A stretch of DNA of 33,291 bases from assembly GCA_028718985.1 (NCBI GenBank), contig JAQUKQ010000018.1:1-33291 (forward strand), read 5' to 3'. The translations under genes were made by a program, and so were the position numbers. How positions within the stretch are numbered: the stretch's first letter is position 1; the number at the start of each line of letters is the position of its first letter. This stretch comes from Desulfobulbaceae bacterium. GTDB lineage: Bacteria > Desulfobacterota > Desulfobulbia > Desulfobulbales > VMSU01. Positions 25,027 to 33,103 of the stretch are shown here, one piece after another. The notes under the pieces were generated by a model that did no database searches, had not been told where the DNA came from, and saw nothing but the letters and a program-made list of their open reading frames with translations.

Positions 25027-25779
25027 GTGCGAAATATTCGATTACTGATCGCCTACGATGGCACCGCCTATGCGGGTTGGCAGCGGCAAAGGATTCAGCC
25101 AACCATCCAAGGGGTGCTGGAAGAGAAGATTTCACTGATGACAACGGCCCCGGTTATTGTACACGGTGCTGGCCGGACTGATGCTGGGGTCCACGCGTTG
25201 GGGATGGTAGCTAATTTTCACACCATTTCTTCAATTCCATGCGCTGGCTTTTTAAAGGGGCTTAACTGCCTACTCCCTGACGATATTGCAATTCTTCAGG
25301 TCGATGAAGTTGATGCTGATTTCCATGCCCGTTTTAAAGCCAAGGGTAAGATTTACGCCTATCAGTTCCTGTGTGCGCCGATTGTACTCCCCCACCAACG
25401 TCTCTACTACACCCAGGTGCCAAAGCAGCTCGATTTTGAGATGATGGAGAGTGCCTTGTCTCTCTTGGTCGGTGAGCATGACTTCTCTTGCTTTGAGGCC
25501 GCAGGGTCGAGGGACTGTAGCGTTGTTGGAGGACGTGGAGCGGTGCGGCAGATTTTCTCCGCCAGCCTGCAGCAGCAAGGAGATGGTTGGGCTATCGTGC
25601 TTCATGGTGACGGTTTCTTGCGTCATATGGTGCGCAATGTAGCAGGCACGGTCTTTGATGTGGGGCAAGGGAGAAGCAGTTTGCGCGATTTTGTCGAGAT
25701 CTTGGCGTCCAAGGACAGGGGGCGGGCCGGGAAGACAGCTCCGGCCAAGGGGCTGTTCTTGCGAGAAGTAATTTATTGA
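25027..25779 (+). CDS. truA: tRNA pseudouridine(38-40) synthase
   Basis: TruA converts uridines 38-40 of the anticodon stem to pseudouridine. The N-terminus RNIRLLIAYDGTAYAGWQRQ and the catalytic aspartate Asp52 in GAGRTDAGVHALG are clear, as are GKIYAYQF, HDFSCFEAAGS and FLRHMVRNVAGT. I choose GTG 25027, because family members begin right before this sequence and CGGGAC lies upstream. An in-frame GTG at 25006 would add 7 residues. The product is about 250 aa, a normal length. It follows argC closely and precedes the aminotransferase gene by 97 bases. Confidence 0.95.
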   Translation: MRNIRLLIAYDGTAYAGWQRQRIQPTIQGVLEEKISLMTTAPVIVHGAGRTDAGVHALGMVANFHTISSIPCAGFLKGLNCLLPDDIAILQVDEVDADFHARFKAKGKIYAYQFLCAPIVLPHQRLYYTQVPKQLDFEMMESALSLLVGEHDFSCFEAAGSRDCSVVGGRGAVRQIFSASLQQQGDGWAIVLHGDGFLRHMVRNVAGTVFDVGQGRSSLRDFVEILASKDRGRAGKTAPAKGLFLREVIY

Positions 25780-25876
25780 TTGTTTTCTCGATTTGATTCG
25801 ATTAAGAAATTGCCAAATAACGATCCGGTCTCTACCGAACATGAGCAATCTCAATCAATTTACGACAGGAAAAAAA

Positions 25877-27082
25877 ATGACGACCCCAATTCAAATTGCT
25901 AAGAGGATGCAACAGATCAAGCCCTCGCCAACCTTGGCGGTAAATGCCAAGGCGAAGGCCCTGAAGGCCTCTGGTGCTGATGTGTTGAATTTTAGCGTTG
26001 GTGAACCTGATTTTGATACCCCAGACCACGTTTGTCTGGCGGCTAAAGAGGCAATCGACCAAGGCTTTACGCGCTACACGGCAGTTCCTGGTATCCCGGA
26101 GTTGCGCGAGGCTATCTGCCGACGATTTGCCGATGATAAGGGCTGGCAGTATACGCCAGAGCAAATTCAGGTTTGCAGTGGTGGCAAGCAGGGACTTTAC
26201 AACATGGCGCAGGCCTTGTTTGGGCCTGGTGACGAGGTGATCGTCCCCACACCATACTGGGTCTCCTACCCGCCAATCATCGAATTAGCCGGAGCTACAC
26301 CGGTCTATCTCCCCTTGTCCGAGGAGAGTGGCTTCGATATTGATGCCTCTGCATTGGCTGCCTGCGTCACTGAGAAGACAAAGGGGATTATTATCAACAG
26401 TCCCTCGAACCCAACGGGGGCAATCTTTTCAGCCGCCGGTTTGAGCTTAATCGCCAAATATGCGCTTGAGCGTGGCTGGGTGGTGATCTCGGATGATATT
26501 TACGATACGATCGTTTACGAGGCCGGGGAGCTTCCTCATATCCTCAATGTCGCGCCAGAGTTAATGGAGCAGGTCATTATCCTGAACGGGGTGAGCAAGT
26601 CCTTTGCCATGACTGGTTGGCGGATCGGTTATTGTGCCGGGCCGAAGCATATCATTGCCGCGATGAACAAGATCCAAAGCCAGAGCACCTCGAACGCCTG
26701 TTCCATTGCACAGAAAGCGGCTCTGGCTGCCGTCGTCGGCCCGCAGGACTTTCCAGGGATGATGAAAGTCTCCTTTGAGAAACGCCTTGACGCCATTCTT
26801 GCCCACTTGCAGGAGATACCAGGAGTCAGTTGTGTCAAACCTCAGGGCGCTTTTTATGTTTTCCCAAACTTGAGTGCCTATTATGGCAAGAGTTTCGCTG
26901 ATAAGAAAATAACTGATTCTGTGGCCATGGCCGATTATTTGCTGGATGAGGCTCTGATTGCTACGGTGCCAGGAGCGGCTTTTGGATCGGACGCCTTTGT
27001 CCGGTTTTCTTTTGCCACGTCCATGGAGATCATTGATGAGGGGATGCGACGGTTGAAGGCAGCTTTGGCCAAGCTTGTTTGA
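25877..27082 (+). CDS. aspartate aminotransferase-type PLP enzyme (class I)
   Basis: This is a fold-type I aminotransferase of 401 aa, similar to the bacterial Ib aspartate/prephenate aminotransferases. The N-terminus is IKPSPTLAVNAKAKAL, then FSVGEPDFDTP. NSPSNPTG and the PLP-binding Lys241 in NGVSKSFAMTGWRIGY follow, and the C-terminal substrate-binding Arg lies in FVRFSFATS. It most likely transfers the amino group between aspartate and 2-oxoglutarate; action on prephenate cannot be excluded by eye. The start is ATG 25877 with ACAGGA upstream. The frame is open back to 25793, but the added residues are outside the family. A 27-bp perfect inverted repeat follows. Confidence 0.92.
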   Translation: MTTPIQIAKRMQQIKPSPTLAVNAKAKALKASGADVLNFSVGEPDFDTPDHVCLAAKEAIDQGFTRYTAVPGIPELREAICRRFADDKGWQYTPEQIQVCSGGKQGLYNMAQALFGPGDEVIVPTPYWVSYPPIIELAGATPVYLPLSEESGFDIDASALAACVTEKTKGIIINSPSNPTGAIFSAAGLSLIAKYALERGWVVISDDIYDTIVYEAGELPHILNVAPELMEQVIILNGVSKSFAMTGWRIGYCAGPKHIIAAMNKIQSQSTSNACSIAQKAALAAVVGPQDFPGMMKVSFEKRLDAILAHLQEIPGVSCVKPQGAFYVFPNLSAYYGKSFADKKITDSVAMADYLLDEALIATVPGAAFGSDAFVRFSFATSMEIIDEGMRRLKAALAKLV

Positions 27083-27111
27083 GTCGTAACGTCAGGCTGA
27101 AGTATCTATCT

Positions 27112-27171
27112 ACTGCCAGGGCATAAAAAAAGGGGGCGTTTCATCGCCCCCTTTTTTTATGCCCTGGCAGT
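27112..27171. terminator. 27-bp perfect inverted repeat, probable bidirectional terminator
   Basis: Bases 27112-27138 are the exact reverse complement of 27145-27171, with a TTTCAT loop. Each arm has an outer ACTGCCAGGGCAT part, an A7 or T7 tract and a G5C/GC5 core ending in GCG/CGC. Read either way, a GC-rich hairpin is followed by a T7 run. It can therefore end both the aminotransferase transcript and the minus-strand transcript carrying the 61-aa gene, whose stop is 7 bases away. Confidence 0.88.
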
Positions 27172-27177
27172 GTTGTG

Positions 27178-27363
27178 TCAGTGTTGGGGTGCAAGATCAC
27201 AGAGCGCCCACGTCCAATTGTCCATATCCTTTTCTTTGGATAGGGCTCGTGTGCCGCTATCAGAATAACATTGGTAGACCCACGATCTGTTGTCGTTAAT
27301 AAATATTTTGATCAAACCAAGTTTTGGATGTCGATACCAACCGGCCGTAATTTGTCCGTCCAT
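27178..27363 (-). CDS. 61-aa hypothetical protein
   Basis: A small ORF supported by an excellent ribosome site: AAGGAG lies about 6 bases before the ATG at 27361-27363. It also sits neatly between the SH3 gene and a terminator. The product is tryptophan- and aspartate-rich (GWYRHPKLGLIKIFINDN, then NWTWAL), has no membrane segment or signal peptide, and contains two separated cysteines. I do not recognise the family. The beta-like alternation and Trp content suggest a small folded domain. It lies 71 bases downstream of the SH3-protein gene and may be the last gene of that transcript. Confidence 0.65.
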   Translation of the reverse strand: MDGQITAGWYRHPKLGLIKIFINDNRSWVYQCYSDSGTRALSKEKDMDNWTWALCDLAPQH

Positions 27364-27434
27364 GAATTCTCCTTGTTTCGATTCGGGTGAAGGGGGGGCG
27401 TGGGGATACGGATCTTTGCTTGTAGGAAGTCAAC

Positions 27435-28172
27435 TTACAAGGTGAGTGAAGAGTGGCGCTGACGCCGAAACGAAACTCTGCCAATCAGCCAACCGAGCAG
27501 GAAGACAAAGCCCCCAGCAACAAACCAATAGATGTTCTGTTTGTTGGCTAGGGCGAGGTTGGCTTGTTGAAGTTGGGCCAGATTCTTTTGTAGATCAGAA
27601 AGCTCACCTTTCAGGCGCTCGTTTTCGCTCTTCAGTTGGTCTGCGTCTTCAGTGCTGATTTCTATCTGGTTGAATTTTTCTGTTATTTCGTTGAGGTCAG
27701 CCTGTAGCTTTTTGATGTCGGTGGACTCTCTCGGGTTGGTGAGTTCAGGCGATTCTTTTCGGGGTGGTGCTTCTTGCGATGCGCCGGATTCTTTGGCTGC
27801 AAAACGCTCTGAGCTGACCGGCAGTTTGGTGATATTTTTTGCTTCTGGTGGATTGGTGTCAACCTTTTCAACGGAGTTGCCGCCGCGGGGCATTTCAGGC
27901 GCTTTTGTGCTGGTCAGCTTCTCTTGTACCCAACCCTCTGCCCCCTCGTTCGTCCGTATGTGGACGAAGCCATTTAATGTCTCTAAGACTTCAAATGACT
28001 GGTCGTTTTGTAAGGTCTTGATGGCCTTGTATTGCGAACCTGGGCCTTCACGCAACGCCCCGGTTGTGCCATCGGCTAGGTATCGCTCCTCGGCATGAGC
28101 GAGACTGGTGATACAGAGCAGACCGGCCAGGGTCATTTTGAAAAGAGCTGAAATCTTCTTGCGAGTACGCAT
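27435..28172 (-). CDS. YgiM-like membrane protein with bacterial SH3 domain and coiled coil
   Basis: The 245-aa protein starts with a signal sequence (basic MRTRKK, hydrophobic core, AHA at 25-27). A bacterial SH3 domain of about 65 residues follows (ALREGPGSQYKAIKTLQNDQ, GFVHIRTNEGAEGWVQ). Then come a Pro/Ser/Glu-rich linker, a coiled coil (~155-205: LQADLNEITEKFNQ, LKSENERLKGELSDL) and a C-terminal membrane helix (IYWFVAGGFVFLLGWLIG) with a basic tail. This is the order found in YgiM/TIGR04211 proteins. The SH3 part is expected outside the cytoplasmic membrane, possibly touching peptidoglycan. I use the ATG at 28170-28172 with AGGAG upstream; an in-frame extension to 28232 is unlikely. Confidence 0.85.
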   Translation of the reverse strand: MRTRKKISALFKMTLAGLLCITSLAHAEERYLADGTTGALREGPGSQYKAIKTLQNDQSFEVLETLNGFVHIRTNEGAEGWVQEKLTSTKAPEMPRGGNSVEKVDTNPPEAKNITKLPVSSERFAAKESGASQEAPPRKESPELTNPRESTDIKKLQADLNEITEKFNQIEISTEDADQLKSENERLKGELSDLQKNLAQLQQANLALANKQNIYWFVAGGFVFLLGWLIGRVSFRRQRHSSLTL

Positions 28173-28262
28173 GTCTGTTGAACTCCTGTAATTCCATGTA
28201 CTCTGAACCGTCGTCTCTGCCGGTCCAGCCAAGTTTTTTAAGTCTAGTAGTAACTTACTTAA

Positions 28263-28290
28263 ATTAGTCGTAAAAAAGAGAGTTCGTCAA
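28263..28290 (-). promoter_or_regulatory. candidate promoter of the SH3-protein gene
   Basis: On the minus strand, TTGACG (28285-28290) and ACTAAT (28263-28268) are 16 bases apart, about 90 bases before the start codon. A short inverted repeat TTAAGT (28238-28243) / ACTTAA (28257-28262) lies just downstream, near the expected transcription start. Confidence 0.4.
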
Positions 28291-28300
28291 GTACTATTGT

Positions 28301-31300
28301 TTATGAAGTGCTTGCATCTTTTAATAACTGCAGGAGATCGTCGGCCGAAACCTTATCGGTGACCTCGGTGCCTTTTAGAAGGTTTTCTGCCAGTTCACGC
28401 TTGTCTCGGTGCAGGGTGACGATCTTTTCTTCAATGGTGTTTTTGGTGATCAGGCGATAAATAGTCACCGGCAGTTTCTGGCCGATACGATGGGCACGGT
28501 CGGACGCTTGATCCTCGACTGCCGGGTTCCACCAGGGATCCATGTGGATTACGTAATTTGCTGCGGTCAGATTAAGGCCAAGACCACCGGCTTTTAAGCT
28601 GATTAAAAAGATGTCGCCTTGTCCAGCTTGAAAGGCATCGACACGTATCTTTCGTTGGCGGGTGGGGGTGCTTCCGTCCAGATATTGGTAGCTGATCCCC
28701 TTGTTATCGAGAAATTTTTTGATGATGCTGAGATGATCAACGAATTGGCTGAAGACCAGGATCTTATGTCGATTTGCCAGGAGTTCTTCGATGATCTCTT
28801 CGAAGAGGGTCATTTTTGAGCTCTGGATATTGATACCAGGGGCGACCAGGGCAGGATTGCAGCAGGCACGGCGCAGGCGCATGATTTCTGCAAGAATCTG
28901 CAGCTGTCGATTACCTGTCACTTGCTGTTTCTCTAGTTTGTCAAGCGCTGTCCGTCGTAGGGATTCGTAAAAAGCGCTCTCGTCATCGTTTAAGGAGACC
29001 TGCAGATTGATTTCGGTGCGCGGCGGCAGGTCGTCAAGCACCTGAGATTTCAATCGACGCAGGATAAAGGGGCCAACCAGTTTTCTGAGGCGTTTCTGGC
29101 TGTCTCGATCCTTGTCACGTTCGATCGGACCGGCGAAGCGCTTGTTGAATTGGCTGATGGTGCCGAGAAGCCCTGGGTTAATGAACGTGAAAAGATTCCA
29201 GAGTTCGCCCAGATTGTTTTCCAGCGGGGTGCCGGTGGTGATCAGCTTGAAGCGGCTTTTTAAGTCCATGGCAGCGCGTGAACGCTTAGTGGACATATTC
29301 TTGATGGCTTGGGCTTCATCGAGGACGATGACTTGCCACTGCTTTTCGCATAGGATTTCGTGCTCCTGCTGTAGGAGGCCATAGGTCGTGACCAAGACAT
29401 CGAAGCTTGCCAATTTGTGAACCATTTTCTGCCGCTCTGCCCCTCCAAAGAGCTGCAGCTTAAGCGTTGGCGCGAAGCGGCTAGCCTCATCGATCCAGTT
29501 GAAGCAGACTGAAGTTGGGGCGATGACCAATATTGGCCCATGTTGGGCTTGGTCAAGCATGAGCGTCAGGGCTTGAATTGTTTTGCCAAGCCCCATTTCA
29601 TCAGCGAGGCAGGCACCAAAGCCAAGATAGGCCAGTCGCGAGAGCCAATGAAAGCCTTCGATCTGATAGGGGCGCAGCTCTGTCTGTAGGGTCGAAGGGA
29701 TCGTCGGTGTATAGGTCGCCGCAAGCCTTACCCGCTTTTCTAGATCCTGCCAGCTTTGATCCGTTTCGACGATAGCGGCGCACTGGGTCAACTCAAGAAT
29801 CAACGGGGCGGCAAGAGCGGAAAATTGCAGATGGTCCTTGTCAGGCCAGATAATACCGTTGACTTGGTCGAGCTGCTGGTACATCTCGTGCGAAAGGGCG
29901 ACAAAGTGACCATCAGACATGGGGATGAAGCGGCTATGGCTCTTTTTGATCAACTCCAGAACACGGCTCATGTCAAGCACCGTGTCGTCATCGATCTGCA
30001 GTTGGCCGTCGAGTTCAAACCAGTTGCGGCGTTGTTTGATTTTCAGGTAGAGCTGGGCGTTGCTGGACGCAGAGTTAAGCTTTAGCAACTCTCCCTTGGG
30101 CCATTCGACAACGATTCCCTGCGGTAGGCTTTGCAGTTCATGAAGGAGCTGCAGGCAATCCGGCACATCGTTGATCAGCCACTCCCAGTTGTCAATATCA
30201 TGACGGTAGAGGGATGGGCAGGCAGCGACAGCGGCGTGGGCCCGCTGTGATTCACTGAAGAGGTCGCGACAGACCTGGATGCCCTTGCCCTGAATTTCGG
30301 CGATGATCGTCCTCGAGCCTTGGCCTGGTCGTAGGTATTGGCCACCTTCTTTCAGAGGTCTTACCAGCATGGAGAGGTGAAAACCGTTGTTGACTGGCAC
30401 CAGATGACAATAGGTAGTGCGGTCGGCCTCAATTGTCTTCAGGTGGCTGGCCTGGCTGCTTAAGTCGGAATGGATGTTAAGGTGAGTCGCAACCCCGCCG
30501 ATCATTTGCAGCACCTCATCTTTGGCATCGACAGGGACATGGAGTCCGTAGGGGCCGACAATATCTGCTATGTGCCGATGGGTGGCGGAGATCTGGTAGA
30601 CTGCAAGTCTTGAGGTCGATTCAAACTGGCAGATGACCGACTTGTCTTCATGGGGAAACGGCAAAAAATGGATCTGCACGGTCCTGGCTCCGTGCTGGAT
30701 GTGGAGTTCAGGCGCTTTGCTGATCACCTCGATCGGCATGCCATGGTTGTCATCCCGGAAGATTAAGGGATGGTTGACGCTGGCGATGAGGGCCTGGTCC
30801 AGATCGAAATAGTAGCTCGCCCCTTTAATCGTGTCTTTTTCGGCTCGGAGGGCGAGACAGATGCGTTGGTCGTAATCGGAGAGATAGGGCAGGTCCTGTT
30901 GGGCGATCTTCTTCAGGGCCAGGGTGCGTCCCTTGCTCCAGAGGCCGGATTCGGTCATCTTTTGTTCTCGTGGAGAGATGCCAGTTATCGTGCCGTCTTG
31001 GTTTGTTTCGATCAGCCAGATCAGACGTTCTGCTTGAGTTTGGCTGCCGTTGTCTGGCCGGTCAGCAATCTTTTGCAGCTCACGAATCGCCTTCTGCCAC
31101 GGCTCTTCATAGGTGATAGCGGCAAGGAGTGGAACGGTTGGGTTCTCGGCCTGGAAGTTTTCGATCATCTCTTGATAGTGTGGTTCTCTTGTCGTCAAAT
31201 AGAGAAGTTCGGCAAACTCCCGGGCCAGCCAGCGATAGCCGCTTTTGATGGCCATGTTGCAGTATCTGCTGAGGATCATCTGCAGGCCTGGTTCCAATCT

Positions 31301-32446
31301 ACCTTCTACCCAGTAGTCGGCCAATCCCAGAAAAAGGGCGTCAACGCTGGCGATATTCTGACTCTGGTAGTTGAGGCCCATGCTGAGGGAGTCAGACTTG
31401 CTCTCTCGGGCGTGAATAACGGCGGCGAGGATCTCGTAGGTGAAGTGGTGGATTGTCTGGGCTTGAAGATTCTTAATGCCAAGCAGGATGTTATGTAGCC
31501 GAGGGTAATCGGGATTATCGACCCGCAACAGGCAAAGAAAGCATATTAACCCCTCAAAGCCTGTGAAATAGGCGTTCTCATTTTTGTTGAGGGCTCTCAG
31601 TTTGACCAAGTCGTTTTCAAAGGCGAGCAGGGCTTTGTCGTAATCACCCATGATGAAGTGAAGCCAGCCGCTGAAACCGTAGGTGGCCAGTCTCTTTTTG
31701 TGTTTGTTGATCAGTTCTCTGGCGAGGGTAATTTCGCCTTGCAGGAGACGGCCTGAAATCAGCAGGTAAAGAAAGGAGTCATGGCGGTCGATGGGTGGCG
31801 GTTCTTTCCTCCAGCTGTGTTCGAAATAATCAAGCTGGCAGTTGATTGGCTCAAGTTGTGAGAGAGATGCCTTAAGAATTTCATGGAGAGCGAGGAATTG
31901 GATGTGGTCGGGCAGGGTACTGAACCATTCGGCGGCAAACGGCTGATTGCAGATGGCGACGATGGGGTGTGGGTTGCGGTTTAAGACGCGTTCGTGATTA
32001 ATCAGGAGCTGATGAAAGGCGTTGATGTCAAGCGTGTACAGGGCGATTCGTAAGTTTCTGACGGCCTTGGCGTAGGTAATGTTGTCCGAAAAGATGGGGC
32101 TTTTTATCGCTGGCAGTTCAGCCATTACGGCTTCAGCCATGGGCTGAAAATGCTGGTTGGCGAGTGCGGCGCGGCTGATGGATTCAATGATGCCTGGCTC
32201 ACATTCGAGTCTCGGGGTGAGCAGACCATTCTTTTGCAAAAGTTCCAGGCAAGGTTGGATCTCACGACCGTAACTCTGGCGGTTTGTCTCAGAGGTGATG
32301 CCGCTGCGGTAAAGGCAGCGGATCAGCGTGGAGACGTCAACCGCCTCGTAGATGATCGAGCAGAGTTCGAGAACGGTTTTTGCGAAGACAGGGAGTGATT
32401 CGTAGCGCTGAATCAGTGTCTCGACGGGTTGGATCGTTTGTGGCAT
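28301..32446 (-). CDS. large SNF2-family ATPase/helicase-like protein with TPR-like N-terminal half
   Basis: The 1381-aa product carries a full SNF2/Rad54-type ATPase in its last third. The motifs are ELRPYQIEGFHWL, Walker A ADEMGLGKT (~947-955), DEAQ (~1044), TTGTPLENNLGELW, YLDGSTPTRQRK, DPWWNPAVEDQA and RAHRIGQ (~1319). Upstream of it, at about 770-900, lies a region like those preceding the ATPase in other bacterial SNF2 proteins. The first ~500 residues are helical and TPR-like (GWLHFIMGDYDKALLAFEND). Such proteins translocate on double-stranded DNA or remodel RNA polymerase, but no specific role can be assigned here. The ATG at 32444-32446 has AGGA upstream, and TACAAT at 32483-32488 (minus) may be its -10. 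No restriction, methylase or other defence gene is adjacent. Confidence 0.9.
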   Translation of the reverse strand: MPQTIQPVETLIQRYESLPVFAKTVLELCSIIYEAVDVSTLIRCLYRSGITSETNRQSYGREIQPCLELLQKNGLLTPRLECEPGIIESISRAALANQHFQPMAEAVMAELPAIKSPIFSDNITYAKAVRNLRIALYTLDINAFHQLLINHERVLNRNPHPIVAICNQPFAAEWFSTLPDHIQFLALHEILKASLSQLEPINCQLDYFEHSWRKEPPPIDRHDSFLYLLISGRLLQGEITLARELINKHKKRLATYGFSGWLHFIMGDYDKALLAFENDLVKLRALNKNENAYFTGFEGLICFLCLLRVDNPDYPRLHNILLGIKNLQAQTIHHFTYEILAAVIHARESKSDSLSMGLNYQSQNIASVDALFLGLADYWVEGRLEPGLQMILSRYCNMAIKSGYRWLAREFAELLYLTTREPHYQEMIENFQAENPTVPLLAAITYEEPWQKAIRELQKIADRPDNGSQTQAERLIWLIETNQDGTITGISPREQKMTESGLWSKGRTLALKKIAQQDLPYLSDYDQRICLALRAEKDTIKGASYYFDLDQALIASVNHPLIFRDDNHGMPIEVISKAPELHIQHGARTVQIHFLPFPHEDKSVICQFESTSRLAVYQISATHRHIADIVGPYGLHVPVDAKDEVLQMIGGVATHLNIHSDLSSQASHLKTIEADRTTYCHLVPVNNGFHLSMLVRPLKEGGQYLRPGQGSRTIIAEIQGKGIQVCRDLFSESQRAHAAVAACPSLYRHDIDNWEWLINDVPDCLQLLHELQSLPQGIVVEWPKGELLKLNSASSNAQLYLKIKQRRNWFELDGQLQIDDDTVLDMSRVLELIKKSHSRFIPMSDGHFVALSHEMYQQLDQVNGIIWPDKDHLQFSALAAPLILELTQCAAIVETDQSWQDLEKRVRLAATYTPTIPSTLQTELRPYQIEGFHWLSRLAYLGFGACLADEMGLGKTIQALTLMLDQAQHGPILVIAPTSVCFNWIDEASRFAPTLKLQLFGGAERQKMVHKLASFDVLVTTYGLLQQEHEILCEKQWQVIVLDEAQAIKNMSTKRSRAAMDLKSRFKLITTGTPLENNLGELWNLFTFINPGLLGTISQFNKRFAGPIERDKDRDSQKRLRKLVGPFILRRLKSQVLDDLPPRTEINLQVSLNDDESAFYESLRRTALDKLEKQQVTGNRQLQILAEIMRLRRACCNPALVAPGINIQSSKMTLFEEIIEELLANRHKILVFSQFVDHLSIIKKFLDNKGISYQYLDGSTPTRQRKIRVDAFQAGQGDIFLISLKAGGLGLNLTAANYVIHMDPWWNPAVEDQASDRAHRIGQKLPVTIYRLITKNTIEEKIVTLHRDKRELAENLLKGTEVTDKVSADDLLQLLKDASTS

Positions 32447-32599
32447 GGTATCCTAAAGAAGTCTGGAGTGAACGAACAGGTCATTGTAACTGAAATCTAT
32501 CGTGCCTGAAAGGGAAAACTCAGTGAGAATTGCGACTTCGTCTGATTAGTTGGCTTTTACCAGTGCGGGCAGGATTGCTCTTGGGGCCAGAAGATGAAA

Positions 32600-33100
32600 T
32601 TAGTCTGTCTTTTTCTCCCAGAGCGGGGGTGGAGATGGGACGGAGGGGAGAGCGGGTGGAGTTGTTGCCGGAGGAGTTTGGGGAGGTTGTACGATTGGTG
32701 GAGTTGTTGCCCTCAGTCCTTGCAGAGGCTCCTGTTGCATATCGGCACGGAGTTCTGTGAGGTTGTGTTGCAGGGCTTGATCGTGCGGCGCAAGGCGGAC
32801 GGCACGCTCCAGCAGGATCAGGGCGGTCATTTTGTCGTCATTGTTGATGGCGTCGAGGGCCGCTTGATTTAAGCGCGCGGGGTGGTAATGCTTGAAGTAA
32901 CGAGAGGGAGGTGTTGTCTCCCAAGCTTTGGCAGAGCAGGGGAGCGTTAAAAGGAGCATGGCTGCGCTTAGTAACCAGCCGCCTATCATGAGTGTCATAT
33001 GCCAGTTCGTGGCGGGGTGCGAGCCGCAAAGCTGTGTTCGTCGCCCACTGGGACGTGCTCTGACTGAGAGGCTAGATAGGGAAAAAAGGCTTGTACGCAT
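32600..33100 (-). CDS. small secreted or membrane-anchored protein with one TPR and a proline-rich tail
   Basis: A hydrophobic segment (MIGGWLLSAAMLLLTLPCSAKA) serves as signal peptide or anchor. It is followed by a single TPR-like helix pair (ALDAINNDDKMTALILLERAVRLAPHDQALQHNL) and a tail rich in Pro and Thr (PPQTPPATTPP). The longest start, ATG 33100, lies 3 bases after the upstream stop, suggesting coupling. However, ATG 32998 would place the hydrophobic segment at the N-terminus, as in a normal signal peptide, and neither start has a good ribosome site. The product is 166 or 132 aa. The function is unknown; its neighbour suggests a role in an envelope or polysaccharide machine. Confidence 0.65.
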   Translation of the reverse strand: MRTSLFSLSSLSVRARPSGRRTQLCGSHPATNWHMTLMIGGWLLSAAMLLLTLPCSAKAWETTPPSRYFKHYHPARLNQAALDAINNDDKMTALILLERAVRLAPHDQALQHNLTELRADMQQEPLQGLRATTPPIVQPPQTPPATTPPALPSVPSPPPLWEKKTD

Positions 33101-33103
33101 AGT

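Noticed and set aside
28238-28262. TTAAGT/ACTTAA repeat as an operator
   Set aside because: Six-base AT-rich arms are expected by chance in such a region; noted only with the promoter candidate.
30770-31498. 242-aa plus-strand open frame opposite the SNF2 gene
   Set aside because: No domain or ribosome site, and it is fully covered by the SNF2 protein whose frame is continuous across it.
28301-32446. SNF2 protein as part of a DISARM-like defence system
   Set aside because: No methyltransferase, phospholipase D-like or other DISARM partner is present in the flanking genes.
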